From Thermoplasmata archaeon (GTDB taxonomy: Archaea > Thermoplasmatota > Thermoplasmata > Lutacidiplasmatales > UBA184), in contig JAKIWV010000003.1 in NCBI GenBank assembly GCA_022749815.1, positions 334,311 to 398,310 of the forward strand: a stretch of DNA of 64,000 nucleotides. Reading direction: 5' to 3'. Shown here piece by piece: positions 51,618 to 60,116 of the stretch. Position numbers and translations under genes: made by a program. Positions within the stretch are counted from its first letter, which is position 1. Each line of letters opens with the position of its first letter. The notes under the pieces were generated by a model. That model was given only the letters and a program-made list of their open reading frames with translations. It did no database searches and was not told where the DNA came from.

Positions 51618-52574
51618 TCAATCCCGGGGTGGGCCGTCCGCCCGGCGGAACTTGCCCACGAGGGGCTCTTCGATCGTCCCGTTCTCTGAGAGATAGTTGA
51701 GCAACTCCTCCATCCGCTCCCCGTCGAGTCCGTGGCGAGCCGCCCGCTCCGACAGGTCGTCCATGTCGGCGTAGCCGTCGGGCGATTCGTCGGCAAGGTC
51801 ATCGAGGATCTCGAGGAGACGGCCCTCGAGGGCTTGGAGCCCGGCGGAAGGGGCCAAGGTCGCAGCTGCGGCCCGAGGGTGGACGACGCGTACGACCCCG
51901 GCGTTCGACGCCGCCAAGCCCGCCCGGGGTTCCATGAGCGCCGCGGTGCGGGAAGACCCTTGCACCGCGATGAGGACCGCCCGGAGCGATGCATAGTACA
52001 GTGTGGGGTCGATCGACGAGTACCTCAAGAGCGAGGCCCGGGCCCCCCGGATCCAGGCCGGCGGAACGCCGGCCCCTCTCAAATCGTCGTCCGTCGGGGC
52101 GTGGGCGCCTCTGAGGCGCAGCACCAGTTCCAACCGTTCGAGGCTTTGAGTGGCGGCTTCCGCCGTCAAGGTGCGGCACTCTGTATCGGCGATCGGGCGC
52201 ACGGTCTCAGCTCGGATCGAGGCGACTGGCGAACCTTCGGTGCCCCTGAAGAGCGTGGCCTTTCCCACCACTAGGACCGAAGTCGGCGACGAGATTCTTT
52301 GGAGTTCCGCCTGGGCGTGGGGTTGGAAGGCTCCCGCGGTCACGGTGACCGTTCCGGTCGGATCGGTGAGCGGCGCACGCATGAATCCCGCGTTGGGCCC
52401 GGCCCCCAGAGGTTCGGGCACTGCGATCTCGCCGGACATTAGTACGCGGTTCATACGAGCGCCCAGGGGCGACAGGACGTAGGAGGGAGATTTCTCTCCG
52501 CTACCTTTCTCCTCCTCCGAGGAAGCTCGGAGTTCGTGGGCGAGCACGCGCCAAGCCAGTTCCCGCCCGGTCAT
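51618..52574 (-). CDS. RPA-associated protein (COG3390 type)
   Basis: The 318-residue protein has an N-terminal OB-fold (NRVLMSGEIAVPEPLGAGPN, TGTVTVTAGAFQPHAQAELQ, SVLVVGKATLF) and a C-terminal helical region with a winged-helix look, MDDLSERAARHGLDGERMEE. This matches the archaeal RPA-interacting family encoded next to RPA. Its ATG overlaps the stop of the RPA gene by 4 bases (ATGA), so the pair is translated together and likely forms a single-stranded-DNA-binding complex. Confidence 0.85.
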   Translation of the reverse strand: MTGRELAWRVLAHELRASSEEEKGSGEKSPSYVLSPLGARMNRVLMSGEIAVPEPLGAGPNAGFMRAPLTDPTGTVTVTAGAFQPHAQAELQRISSPTSVLVVGKATLFRGTEGSPVASIRAETVRPIADTECRTLTAEAATQSLERLELVLRLRGAHAPTDDDLRGAGVPPAWIRGARASLLRYSSIDPTLYYASLRAVLIAVQGSSRTAALMEPRAGLAASNAGVVRVVHPRAAAATLAPSAGLQALEGRLLEILDDLADESPDGYADMDDLSERAARHGLDGERMEELLNYLSENGTIEEPLVGKFRRADGPPRD

Positions 52575-53737
52575 CGAGGACCCTCCGCGAGCCTCCGAGC
52601 CAGCACTTCGATCGCAGCTTCTGGTTCTGCGGAGACTGCGTCGATACCGTTCGCGAACATTGACAAGCCGAAGTCGTCGAGCCGGACTCTTCCCCGGACC
52701 CGAAATCTGCGTGCCAGGAGCAGCTCCCTAAGCTCGTCCTCGATGCGCGCGGGGTCCGAGTGCCTCTGGAGGGATTCCTGGTGCTGGCCGAGCGAGCGGC
52801 CCGTGAGCTTCTCCGTGAGCTCGCGAGTGAGGTTGACCGTCACGACGCCGGTGCCGTCGTCGAGGGCGAGGCGAGCCCTCAGGTCGGGAGTCCCTTCCAC
52901 GGCGCCGTGGAGCCGACACACTCCTTCCTGGAGTACACGCGAGCATGTGGGACACCGGCTCACGACGCCGCTCGGAGATACGAGCGCCACGACCAAACCC
53001 TCCACTACGGAGTCCTCGGCGCCTCCTCGGGCCTCAGCTGCCCCGAGGGAGAGCCGAGCCGCCGTGGCGCTAGGGGCTGACGGGACCGCCCCCGAGGGCA
53101 AGGCCTCGACGTGGCTCCGCTCGTCGAGCGTAACCTCCGGCTTCCCACGGAAGGCGCGGACGTAGGCGCCCGCGACCCGTAAGGCGTCGCCGGGCCTGAT
53201 CCGAAAGTCGACCCATGCGGTGAAGGGGATGGACCCGGTCCCGTCGGCGAGGCGACCGGAGTGCACCGTCCGGCGCTCCTGGCCCACGGTAACGATCCGC
53301 TCGGTCACGTCGGTCACGCGAACGTCTAGACGGAACCCCTCGGCCCCGGGATGGAGCGCTCCTACGCCTAGGAGCGGTAGATCGACGGCTTGAAAGGAAG
53401 GGAGCTCGAGGTCGCTGGCCGGTTGGATCCGCGTCGACCACGTAAACGAGAGCTCGGGGCGCTGCCGGAACTCGCGCACCTGCGCGTTGACAGCTCGCAG
53501 GACGGTGCCTTGGTCCACCCCCTCGGCGGGGGGGTCCCACCAAGTGAATCGGACGGTGGCAGTCCCGTCGCTCAGAAGCCCGCTCAAAACGGACGTGCGA
53601 TGGCCGTCGCTCTTGCGCGTGATCTCCTTCCGGGCCACTGTGACCACCCGGGCGAGCACGTGGACCCCGAGAAGCCCGGCCCTTAGGTCCTTGAGCCGGA
53701 CCTCCGGCGGCTCATCCGGGTTGCCCAGGGCCGACAT
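52571..53737 (-). CDS. rpa: Replication protein A (single-stranded DNA-binding protein)
   Basis: The 388-residue protein has at least three OB-folds (about 15-115, 125-210, 245-385). Strand patterns such as VLSGLLSDGTATVRFTWWDP and VHSGRLADGTGSIPFTAWVD repeat along the chain. The last OB-fold carries a zinc finger, CPTCSRVLQEGVCRLHG, as in archaeal and eukaryotic RPA. ATG 53737 is chosen since residues from the longer frame (to 54013) are not protein-like and a CTTAAG box lies about 33 bases upstream. Confidence 0.9.
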   Translation of the reverse strand: MSALGNPDEPPEVRLKDLRAGLLGVHVLARVVTVARKEITRKSDGHRTSVLSGLLSDGTATVRFTWWDPPAEGVDQGTVLRAVNAQVREFRQRPELSFTWSTRIQPASDLELPSFQAVDLPLLGVGALHPGAEGFRLDVRVTDVTERIVTVGQERRTVHSGRLADGTGSIPFTAWVDFRIRPGDALRVAGAYVRAFRGKPEVTLDERSHVEALPSGAVPSAPSATAARLSLGAAEARGGAEDSVVEGLVVALVSPSGVVSRCPTCSRVLQEGVCRLHGAVEGTPDLRARLALDDGTGVVTVNLTRELTEKLTGRSLGQHQESLQRHSDPARIEDELRELLLARRFRVRGRVRLDDFGLSMFANGIDAVSAEPEAAIEVLARRLAEGPR

Positions 53738-53849
53738 GGATGGAATCCTCCGGCGAGAGCGAGCGCCGCTTAAGGCCACCCGGAGTCGGCCGCCGCGGCC
53801 GCGAATCACGGCGCAAGGCTTTTCGTCCGCACGTCTCCCAGACGAGTGA

Positions 53850-54692
53850 ATGCCAGCGACCTTCCAGTCGCGCGTCGACAGGATCCTGAAGGCGCGGAAC
53901 TCCTTGCTGTGCGTCGGTCTGGATCCGGACCCAGCGCAGTTCCCCCGCGCTTTCCGGTCGGGGTCGAAGGTCGCCGCCACGCGAAAGTTTCTCGACGGCA
54001 TCGTCCGGGCCACCTACCCGTTCGCCGCGGCGTACAAGATGCAACTCGCCTGCTTTCTGAGCCTGGGGGCCGAAGGGTTAGACCTGCTCGCGCGGCTCAC
54101 GAGGCGGGTCGGCCCGACTCGGCTGCGGATCCTCGACCTCAAGGCCAACGACATCGGGAACACGATGCGATTCTATCACCACGCCGCGTTCCACGAACTC
54201 GGATTCGACGCGGTGACGGTCACGCCGTGGCTCGGGTGGGAAACGCTCGAGGCGTTCCAAGAGGATTCGGCCCACGGCTTCTTCGTCGTCGCCCATTCCT
54301 CCAATCCCGGCGCGCCGGACTTCCAGGAGATTCCCACGCCCCGTGGTCCGCTGTGGCAAGCGGTCGTCGCGGAGGCCAAGCACTTCTCGCAGAAACATCA
54401 CAACGGGGGCGTGGTCGTCGGAGCCACCTACGCGGACGCCGTGCGGCTCGCCCGCCAGGCGCTCGGAAACGAGTTCCCGATCCTGGTGCCCGGCGTGGGC
54501 GCCCAGGGGGGCGCCCTTTCCACGACCGTCCGCGAGGGGGTAGACGCCCGCGGTCGGGCGCTGCTCATCAACTCGTCCCGTGGCATCCTGTACGCCTCCC
54601 GGGGCCCGGACTGGGCTTCGGCCGCGCGCGCCGAAGCCGAACGCCTGGCCGGGCAGATCAACCAGCTGCGCGCAGGGCTTCGTACAACCTGA
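53850..54692 (+). CDS. pyrF: Orotidine 5'-phosphate decarboxylase, type 2
   Basis: The 280-residue protein has the type 2 OMP decarboxylase blocks: LLCVGLDPDPAQFPRAFRSG at the N-terminus, YKMQLACFLSLGAEGLDLLA, and the catalytic LRILDLKANDIGNTM (DxKxxD) near residue 93. DAVTVTPWLGWETLEAF, VVAHSSNPGAPDFQ and ILVPGVGAQGGAL near residue 210 follow. It makes UMP, the last step of pyrimidine synthesis. It is divergent from rpa and overlaps the convergent glycosyltransferase by 35 bases. Confidence 0.94.
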   Translation: MPATFQSRVDRILKARNSLLCVGLDPDPAQFPRAFRSGSKVAATRKFLDGIVRATYPFAAAYKMQLACFLSLGAEGLDLLARLTRRVGPTRLRILDLKANDIGNTMRFYHHAAFHELGFDAVTVTPWLGWETLEAFQEDSAHGFFVVAHSSNPGAPDFQEIPTPRGPLWQAVVAEAKHFSQKHHNGGVVVGATYADAVRLARQALGNEFPILVPGVGAQGGALSTTVREGVDARGRALLINSSRGILYASRGPDWASAARAEAERLAGQINQLRAGLRTT

Positions 54693-55791
54693 GCAGCTGC
54701 CGGGCCACGATCTCAAGGCTGAATCGTTGCACCGCCCGTGTCCGGGCGGCGGCCCCCATCGCGGCGCGACGCACCGGGTCGTCCAGGAGTTGTAGGATCT
54801 TCTCACTCAGGTCATGGGCGATCAACGGCTCGACGAGCAGGCCCTCCCGCCCGGGCTCGATGACCTCGCGCACGCCCGGCATGTCCGCGATGATGACAGG
54901 CAGGCCGGACGCCATCGCCTCGGCGACGACGAGTCCGAACCCCTCGAGGCGGTTCTGGGATGGAAAAACGAACAGGTCGGCGGCCCGCAGGTACAACGGA
55001 AGCTCCTCGTCGCTTACCTCGGTGCAGAACCGGACGCGCCGCTCCACCCCGAATCGACGCGCGAGGCTCTGGAGCTCCGAGAGACGAGGCCCATGTCCGA
55101 CGGCGAGGAGCGATACGTCGGGGGGCAGGTCGCGAAGGGCGCGGAGGATGACGTCGACGCCCTTGTGTGCCACGAGCCGACCCGTGAACGCCAGTACGCG
55201 CTGGTTTTGAAGCCCGAGGCGCTCGCGGATCTCCGTACCGTCGAGGTCCGGCCGGAACCGTCGAGTGTCCACCGTCGACGGAATGATCCCGAGCCGGCGG
55301 CCGCGAATGGCCCGGGAGGTCGCGGCATAACTCCGCGTGTGGGCGATTACTTGGTTCACCCGGTCAAGCGTGGGCGGCAGGAACAGTGCGGAGTAGAGTC
55401 CGGTAAGAAGAGCTCCGATGGGTCCCTCGAGGTAGAGGTCGCAATGATAGGTGAGGCACGTCGGGGTCGAGCGGCCGGCAAGGCCCCGGACGGCGAAATA
55501 GGAGGTCAGAGGTGGAGGGAAATGTAGGTGAATGACGTCGGCCGGGACCGATGCCAGCAAGCGGCCGGTGGCCGGCGCGATCGGGGTGTTGTAGACCACA
55601 CCCCACGTCCTGGCTCGCAGCACGCGAAACCCCTCGAACCGCTCCTCTTCGGGGAGCGAGGGGGTGTGACGGGACGTCACGACCGTTACATCGTGGCCCA
55701 TCCGGGCGAGTTCGCCGGCCACGGACCGTACGTGGGATTCTACGCCGCCGGCATGCGGGTAGAAGAACGGGCTGACCTGGACGATCCGCAC
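54658..55791 (-). CDS. GT4-family glycosyltransferase
   Basis: The 377-residue protein begins MRIVQVSPFFYPHAGGVESH, the GT4 donor/acceptor loop, and has the C-terminal donor-sugar site FVFPSQNRLEGFGLVVAEAM with EX7E glutamates. VIIADMPGVREVIEPGREGL and LVEPLIAHDLSEKIL follow. It transfers a sugar from a nucleotide donor, probably in surface glycan or glycolipid synthesis. It stands alone; no sugar-nucleotide gene is near. Confidence 0.92.
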   Translation of the reverse strand: MRIVQVSPFFYPHAGGVESHVRSVAGELARMGHDVTVVTSRHTPSLPEEERFEGFRVLRARTWGVVYNTPIAPATGRLLASVPADVIHLHFPPPLTSYFAVRGLAGRSTPTCLTYHCDLYLEGPIGALLTGLYSALFLPPTLDRVNQVIAHTRSYAATSRAIRGRRLGIIPSTVDTRRFRPDLDGTEIRERLGLQNQRVLAFTGRLVAHKGVDVILRALRDLPPDVSLLAVGHGPRLSELQSLARRFGVERRVRFCTEVSDEELPLYLRAADLFVFPSQNRLEGFGLVVAEAMASGLPVIIADMPGVREVIEPGREGLLVEPLIAHDLSEKILQLLDDPVRRAAMGAAARTRAVQRFSLEIVARQLLRLYEALRAAG

Positions 55792-55845
55792 GGCCCGGCA
55801 GGATACCCGAGGGGGTTTACAGGCATCGACCCAGCGACGGAGGCC

Positions 55846-56778
55846 TCACGCCGGTGTGGTCGGCGAGCGCGACGGGCTGGATTCGCGCGTCTGCAGCAGC
55901 TCGCTCGGCGCGATTGAGGCGATCTCGACGCCTTTCATCGCCAGACCCAGGCCCGCGGACACCCGGGCTAGCAACTTCGCATCGTCGAAGTGCATCGAGG
56001 CCTCCACGATGGCTCGCGCGACCTTCGCCGGGTGCTCCGCCTTGAAGATTCCGCTCCCTACGAAGACCCCGTCGACACCCAGGAGACGGCACAAGGCCGC
56101 ATCGGCCGGCGTGGCGATGCCCCCGGCCGCGAAGTTGACCACGGGCAACCGGCCCAGCTTACGAACCTCGTCGACCAGGTCAACCGGTACCCGTTCCCGA
56201 GCGGCCCAGGCGAGGAGCTCCTTGCGACCCATCTTTTTGACGGTTTTCACCTCGTCGTTGACCGTGTGGATGTGGCGGACCGCTTCGATCACGTTGCCAG
56301 TCCCCGGCTCGCCCTTCGTACGGATCATGGCCGCTCCCTCGTCGATGCGACGAAGCGCCTCGCCGAGATTGCGGGCACCGCAGACGAACGGGATCGTGAA
56401 GGCCCTCTTATCCACGTGATGGAACGGATCGGCCGGTGTCAGCACCTCCGACTCATCGATCATGTCGACCTCGAGCGCCTCGAGGATCCGAGCTTCCGAT
56501 GTGTGCCCGATTCGGCACTTCGCCATCACGGGGATGGAGACACGTTCCTGAATCTCCTTGACCCTGCGTGGGTCGGCCATGCGGGCCACTCCCCCGGCGG
56601 CCCGGATGTCCGCGGGCACCCGCTCCAACGCCATCACGGCCACGGCGCCCACATCCTCTGCAATGGCGGCCTGGTCGGCGGTGGTGACGTCCATGATGAC
56701 GCCCCCTTGCTGCATCCGGGCGAACCCGCGCTTCACGAGTTCGCTGCCGAACCGGAGGCTTTCCAGACCGTCAGCCAT
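55846..56778 (-). CDS. pdxS: Pyridoxal 5'-phosphate synthase, PdxS subunit
   Basis: The 310-residue TIM-barrel enzyme shows [20 protein letters not shown] near residue 27, [20 protein letters not shown] with the PLP-forming lysine near residue 80, [40 protein letters not shown] and [20 protein letters not shown] near residue 215. It condenses ribose-5-phosphate, glyceraldehyde-3-phosphate and ammonia into PLP. The glutaminase PdxT is not in the window. A TCATATAGGG box about 30 bases upstream supports ATG 56778. Confidence 0.96.
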   Translation of the reverse strand: MADGLESLRFGSELVKRGFARMQQGGVIMDVTTADQAAIAEDVGAVAVMALERVPADIRAAGGVARMADPRRVKEIQERVSIPVMAKCRIGHTSEARILEALEVDMIDESEVLTPADPFHHVDKRAFTIPFVCGARNLGEALRRIDEGAAMIRTKGEPGTGNVIEAVRHIHTVNDEVKTVKKMGRKELLAWAARERVPVDLVDEVRKLGRLPVVNFAAGGIATPADAALCRLLGVDGVFVGSGIFKAEHPAKVARAIVEASMHFDDAKLLARVSAGLGLAMKGVEIASIAPSELLQTRESSPSRSPTTPA

Positions 56779-56803
56779 GGTGCGGTCTCGTCGAGCCGGC
56801 GGC

Positions 56804-56813
56804 CCTATATGAC
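56804..56813 (-). promoter_or_regulatory. TATA box of pdxS
   Basis: TCATATAGGG on the minus strand is centred about 30 bases before the pdxS ATG. Confidence 0.6.
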
Positions 56814-56919
56814 AATAGGCAGCGGTCGCCCGAAAACCGCGGAACGCTCCCCCCTACCTCGGCAAGCCCGGTCCGGACGGACGGCCAGATAGTATTACGA
56901 TTCTTAGCGACAGCATAAC

Positions 56920-56929
56920 GACTAAATCC
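56920..56929 (+). promoter_or_regulatory. TATA box of the nickel transporter operon
   Basis: GACTAAATCC is centred 27 bases before ATG 56951, favouring that start over GTG 56939. The AT-rich stretch just before it (56891-56920) is a natural place for NikR to bind, but no clear palindrome was found. Confidence 0.5.
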
Positions 56930-56950
56930 CCCCCGGGCGTGCGTCGCGCG

Positions 56951-58093
56951 ATGGCCTCCACGACCTGGTCGGGGAATCCGGCGGGCGACCTCCGCCTGCG
57001 GCCCGCCGAGGTGGTCAAGATGGGGGTGATCTACAGTGGGCTCGCCGTCGTCACGTTCCTCGCCTTCGCCGGTGCTTTCCAGTACCTCCCCCACCACTAC
57101 ACCGGCGAGATCACGGGGGGGGCGCTGCTGTTCACTGGACTCGCGATCACGGCCTACGTGTTGGGGCTCCGACATGGATTCGACGCCGACCACATCGCAG
57201 CGATCGACAACACCACCCGGAAGCTGCTCAACGACGGCAAGCGACCCCTCACCGTTGGTACCTGGTTTTCGCTGGGACACTCGACGATCGTCTGCGGAAT
57301 GATCGTCGCCCTCGTTGTGATCTACGACTGGCTCTCGGCCCACTACAACCTCTTCTCGAAGGTAGGAGCCGTTCTGGGGACTCTGATCTCCGGCATGTTC
57401 TTGCTCGTCATCGGGATCGTCAACGCAATCATCGTCCTCGAGGTCTACCGGATGTTCCAGGGCGTCCGCGACGGACAGCTCGACCAGAAAGCCCTCGACG
57501 ATCAGATGAACAAGCGGGGGTTCCTGAACCGGATCTTTGGACGGTTCTTCCGGGTCGTCCGCGAGCCCTGGCAGATCTATCCGATCGGCGTGCTGTTCGG
57601 CCTAGGCTTCGACACCGCCACGGAGGTACTGATCATCGGCTTCGCCATCTTTTTCGCCGCGTCGGGAGTCCCCATCTGGGCAGTACTGTTCCTCCCCCTT
57701 CTGTTCACCTGCGGCATGGTGCTCTCCGATACCTCCGATGGATTCGCGATGCGGTACGCCTACGGGTGGGCCTTCAATCACCCCATACGCAAGATCTTCT
57801 ACAACCTCACGCTCACTGTGATCTCGGTCCTTGTGGCCTTCGTCATCGGAGGAGTTGAGCTTCTCCAGGTAACATCGGGGGAGCTAGGATGGGGAGGCCC
57901 CTTCTGGAGCTGGGTCCATAGCCTCGATTTCGAAACGCTCGGGGTTGGGATCGTCGTGCTCTTCCTCGGGAGCTGGGCGATCGCCATGGCGATCTACTGG
58001 ATGAAAGGGTACGAGCGGATCGAGTTCGGCGGCCGACCCGGAGTGCCTTCCATCGAGACCGGTCCGGCGGCCGGGAAGCTTGGGGGCCCATGA
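56951..58093 (+). CDS. NiCoT-family nickel/cobalt transporter
   Basis: The 380-residue membrane protein has about eight helices and the NiCoT signature LRHGFDADHIAAIDNTTRKL (HX4DH) in helix 2, near residue 75. LGHSTIVCGMIVALVVIYDW, PIGVLFGLGFDTATEVLIIG and FTCGMVLSDTSDGFAMRYAY are the other family blocks. It imports Ni2+ (or Co2+) across the membrane. It is followed by nikR with a 4-base overlap, so transporter and regulator form one operon. Confidence 0.94.
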   Translation: MASTTWSGNPAGDLRLRPAEVVKMGVIYSGLAVVTFLAFAGAFQYLPHHYTGEITGGALLFTGLAITAYVLGLRHGFDADHIAAIDNTTRKLLNDGKRPLTVGTWFSLGHSTIVCGMIVALVVIYDWLSAHYNLFSKVGAVLGTLISGMFLLVIGIVNAIIVLEVYRMFQGVRDGQLDQKALDDQMNKRGFLNRIFGRFFRVVREPWQIYPIGVLFGLGFDTATEVLIIGFAIFFAASGVPIWAVLFLPLLFTCGMVLSDTSDGFAMRYAYGWAFNHPIRKIFYNLTLTVISVLVAFVIGGVELLQVTSGELGWGGPFWSWVHSLDFETLGVGIVVLFLGSWAIAMAIYWMKGYERIEFGGRPGVPSIETGPAAGKLGGP

Positions 58094-58587
58094 CCTCCCC
58101 CATCACCCGCACCACGGTCTCCCTGGAACCGGACCTTCTCTCCCGACTGGACCATTGGGTCCGCCGCCGGAACTCTCGCAACCGCTCCGCCGCTCTGCGG
58201 TCGATCATCCGGGCCGAGCTGGGCCGCAGCACGCTCGGCGACCCAGAGGCCGACGCAGTGGCGACGGTCACGCTTCTATATCGGCACGGGGCCCGGAACC
58301 TGCTGCAGCGGCTCACGGCCGCGGAACACCGGTGGGGGGAGCATATCCGCTCATCCACCCATGTTCACCTCCACGGCGGAGCCTGCCTGGAGGTCCTGGT
58401 CCTGACCGGGAAGGGACGCGAGGTGGTGGCCGCCGCCGAGGACCTCAGGGGCGTACGGGGCATCGCGGTCGGCGAGTACGTCCTGAGCAGTCCCCGACTC
58501 GCGGGGGGAACCACTGGCCACCACCACCCGCACGGGTCGGCGAGCGCCTCGGCGACGACATCTAATGCACGAGCCCTTGGACTGTGA
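58090..58587 (+). CDS. nikR: Nickel-responsive regulator NikR with His-rich tail
   Basis: The 165-residue protein has an N-terminal ribbon-helix-helix (TRTTVSLEPDLLSRLDHWVR) and a C-terminal ACT-like nickel domain. The nickel ligands are visible: His80, then STHVHLHGGACLEVLVL with His91, His93 and Cys99, in the NikR order. A short extra His-rich tail, TGHHHPHGSASA, could buffer metal. It represses nickel uptake genes when nickel is plentiful; the target here is probably its own operon, whose promoter lies just before the transporter. Confidence 0.93.
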   Translation: MTSPITRTTVSLEPDLLSRLDHWVRRRNSRNRSAALRSIIRAELGRSTLGDPEADAVATVTLLYRHGARNLLQRLTAAEHRWGEHIRSSTHVHLHGGACLEVLVLTGKGREVVAAAEDLRGVRGIAVGEYVLSSPRLAGGTTGHHHPHGSASASATTSNARALGL

Positions 58588-58593
58588 AGGACA

Positions 58594-58743
58594 ATGACCG
58601 CCAAATTCAAGGACCCAGTATGCGGGATGCTCGTGGAGCCCGCGAAGGCCGCCGCGAGCGGTGTCTATGAGGGCCAGACGGTCTACTTCTGTTCCAAGGG
58701 TTGCAAGGCCACCTACGACCGGGCGCACCCCGCGTCACCTTGA
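58594..58743 (+). CDS. YHS-domain protein, 49 residues
   Basis: ATG 58594 opens a 49-residue protein: FKDPVCGMLVEPAKAAASGV, then YEGQTVYFCSKGCKATYDRA, the classical YHS pattern with the CGM and CSxxC-type cysteines. YHS domains are found with heavy-metal proteins such as copper-translocating ATPases. It begins 6 bases after the nikR stop, so it is the third gene of the nickel operon and may chaperone or bind metal (inference). Confidence 0.85.
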   Translation: MTAKFKDPVCGMLVEPAKAAASGVYEGQTVYFCSKGCKATYDRAHPASP

Positions 58744-58783
58744 TCGGGCCAGTTCGGCCCTAGAGGCGCCCGGTTGGCAGTCC

Positions 58784-58886
58784 ATTGAATCCTCCGACCC
58801 TTTGGAAGGGCTCGCGGGAGCGCCGGGGTTCGGTCGGGGCACCTGAGGATCGGACGCTCCCCCAGGTCGGAATCGGGGGATTCAAT
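58784..58886 (+). other. Nested inverted repeats with strong folding potential (candidate structured RNA or terminator)
   Basis: Three arm pairs nest within 103 bases: ATTGAATCC (58784-58792) with GGATTCAAT (58878-58886); TCCGACC (58793-58799) with GGTCGGA (58865-58871); and GGGAGCG (58816-58822) with CGCTCCC (58855-58861). All are perfect. The first two stack apart from a 6-base bulge on one side. The element lies between the YHS stop and the TrmB promoter and has no open frame. It could be a 3' structure of the nickel operon mRNA, a small RNA, or a DNA cruciform. Confidence 0.55.
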
Positions 58887-58913
58887 TGTCGATGCGTCCC
58901 GCCTGAATGTAGT

Positions 58914-58941
58914 CGGTTGTGGTAACCAGTCACCACAACCG
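58914..58941. promoter_or_regulatory. Perfect 10-bp palindrome upstream of the TrmB-like gene (candidate operator)
   Basis: CGGTTGTGGT and ACCACAACCG form a perfect inverted repeat with an 8-base spacer. The right arm ends exactly where the TATA-like GTTTATCC (58941-58948) begins. A regulator dimer bound here would cover the BRE/TATA area, so TrmB autoregulation is likely (inference). Confidence 0.7.
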
Positions 58942-58968
58942 TTTATCCCCTGCCTCGCTGCCCGATGC

Positions 58969-59814
58969 GTGGAGCCGACGGCCCGAGGACCGGCATCGAT
59001 GGAGTGGCGGGAGTTGCTGACGTCGATGGGCCGGTTCGGATTCACGGAACGCGAGGCCAGGCTCTACCTCCTTCTTCTCCGCCGCGGTCGAGCGACCGCC
59101 CGAGACCTGACGCGCGATTCCCAGATGGACCGCGTTCTGGCCTACCGGACCCTCGACGCGATGCGGGCGCGGGGGCTCGTCCAGGTGACTACGGAGAGGC
59201 CGCGCCGGTACGTGCCAATCCCCGCCCGGGTGTTGTTCGACCGCAGCCTCTTCGAACGGCGGCGTGCCCTCGAGGAGGACCTTTCGCTCTCCCACGAACT
59301 CTCGAGGCGACTCCCCGAACTGACCCAGTCGATGACGGACGGGGCGCCGCGGTTCGAGGTAATGACGGGGGTCGCGGCGATCTACCCCTACCTGAAGGAG
59401 ATGGTCCGTCGGAGCGAGCGCGAGGCGATGGTCATGATCACCCCGAGGGCGCTGCGAGAGTCCGCCCGGTTCGGTCTTCATGAAGAGCTGCCGCGCCTCC
59501 TCAAGAGCGGGGGGAGCTTTCGGCTCATCGTCGGCCGGGACCCTCGGGTCGACGGGCTTATCCGACGTTTCCTCCGGGCGCGCAAGGGGTTCCCAAGGGC
59601 TGAGGTCCGCGCCACCGAGTCGCAACGGGCGCGCCTGACGGTCGTTGATGGACGCGAGGCGATGGTCTTCCTGATACCCGAACCGGGGGTTCGCGGCGTG
59701 GACGAGATTGCTGTTTGGACGGACAACCCAGACTTCGTGGGAGCTCAGGTGGCCCACTTCGAGGCCGTATGGGATCGGGCGCAGCCGGTTCGGGCACCGC
59801 CCAAGCCGATCTGA
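58969..59814 (+). CDS. TrmB-family transcriptional regulator
   Basis: The 281-residue protein has an N-terminal winged helix: FGFTEREARLYLLLLRRGRA, RDLTRDSQMDRVLAYRTLDA and MRARGLVQVTTERPRRYVPI. A short coiled-coil region (FERRRALEEDLSLSHELSRR) and a C-terminal effector region follow, with SEREAMVMITPRALRESARF and RLIVGRDPRVDGLIRRFLR. This is the TrmB/HTH_20 layout, whose members often sense sugars. GTG 58969 lies about 25 bases after the TATA-like box. The palindrome overlapping the promoter suggests self-control. Confidence 0.85.
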   Translation: MEPTARGPASMEWRELLTSMGRFGFTEREARLYLLLLRRGRATARDLTRDSQMDRVLAYRTLDAMRARGLVQVTTERPRRYVPIPARVLFDRSLFERRRALEEDLSLSHELSRRLPELTQSMTDGAPRFEVMTGVAAIYPYLKEMVRRSEREAMVMITPRALRESARFGLHEELPRLLKSGGSFRLIVGRDPRVDGLIRRFLRARKGFPRAEVRATESQRARLTVVDGREAMVFLIPEPGVRGVDEIAVWTDNPDFVGAQVAHFEAVWDRAQPVRAPPKPI

Positions 59815-59957
59815 ACCGATGGGCGCGGACCCCCCGTGATCCTCTTTGACGAACAGCGCGCCCGAATCACGGGGCCCCAAAACGGGGACCAGTTCGGAAT
59901 TCCCCGGACCGAGTCGGGGGGACCGGGGAGGAACGGGTTCGCGCGCGATAGGGAGAT

Positions 59958-60116
59958 CTAGGGGTGCTTGGACATGGCCATTACTTCGGCTTCGGAGACC
60001 ATTTTGTGATGCGCGTGTTCAACGTGCCACTGGGTCACGGCGACCAGTTCCTTCTTGTCCTTCGTCACAACCTCGAATCCGTCCTCGCAGGCGACCTTCA
60101 TTCCACCGCAACTCAT
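59958..60116 (-). CDS. DUF1059-like small protein, 52 residues
   Basis: The ATG at 60116 opens MSCGGMKVACEDGFEVVTKD, followed by KKELVAVTQWHVEHAHHKMV and a C-terminal SEAEVMAMSKHP. The pattern of an N-terminal Cys pair, an acidic loop, and two His-containing helical turns (HVEHAHH) fits the DUF1059 group of small archaeal and bacterial proteins of unknown function. AAAGGA, seven bases before the start, is a possible ribosome-binding site. The gene is convergent with the TrmB gene. Confidence 0.75.
   Translation of the reverse strand: MSCGGMKVACEDGFEVVTKDKKELVAVTQWHVEHAHHKMVSEAEVMAMSKHP

Noticed and set aside
56891..56920. NikR operator upstream of the nickel transporter
   Set aside because: The stretch is AT-rich and well placed, but GTATTAC and GCATAAC do not make a real palindrome, so no site is called.
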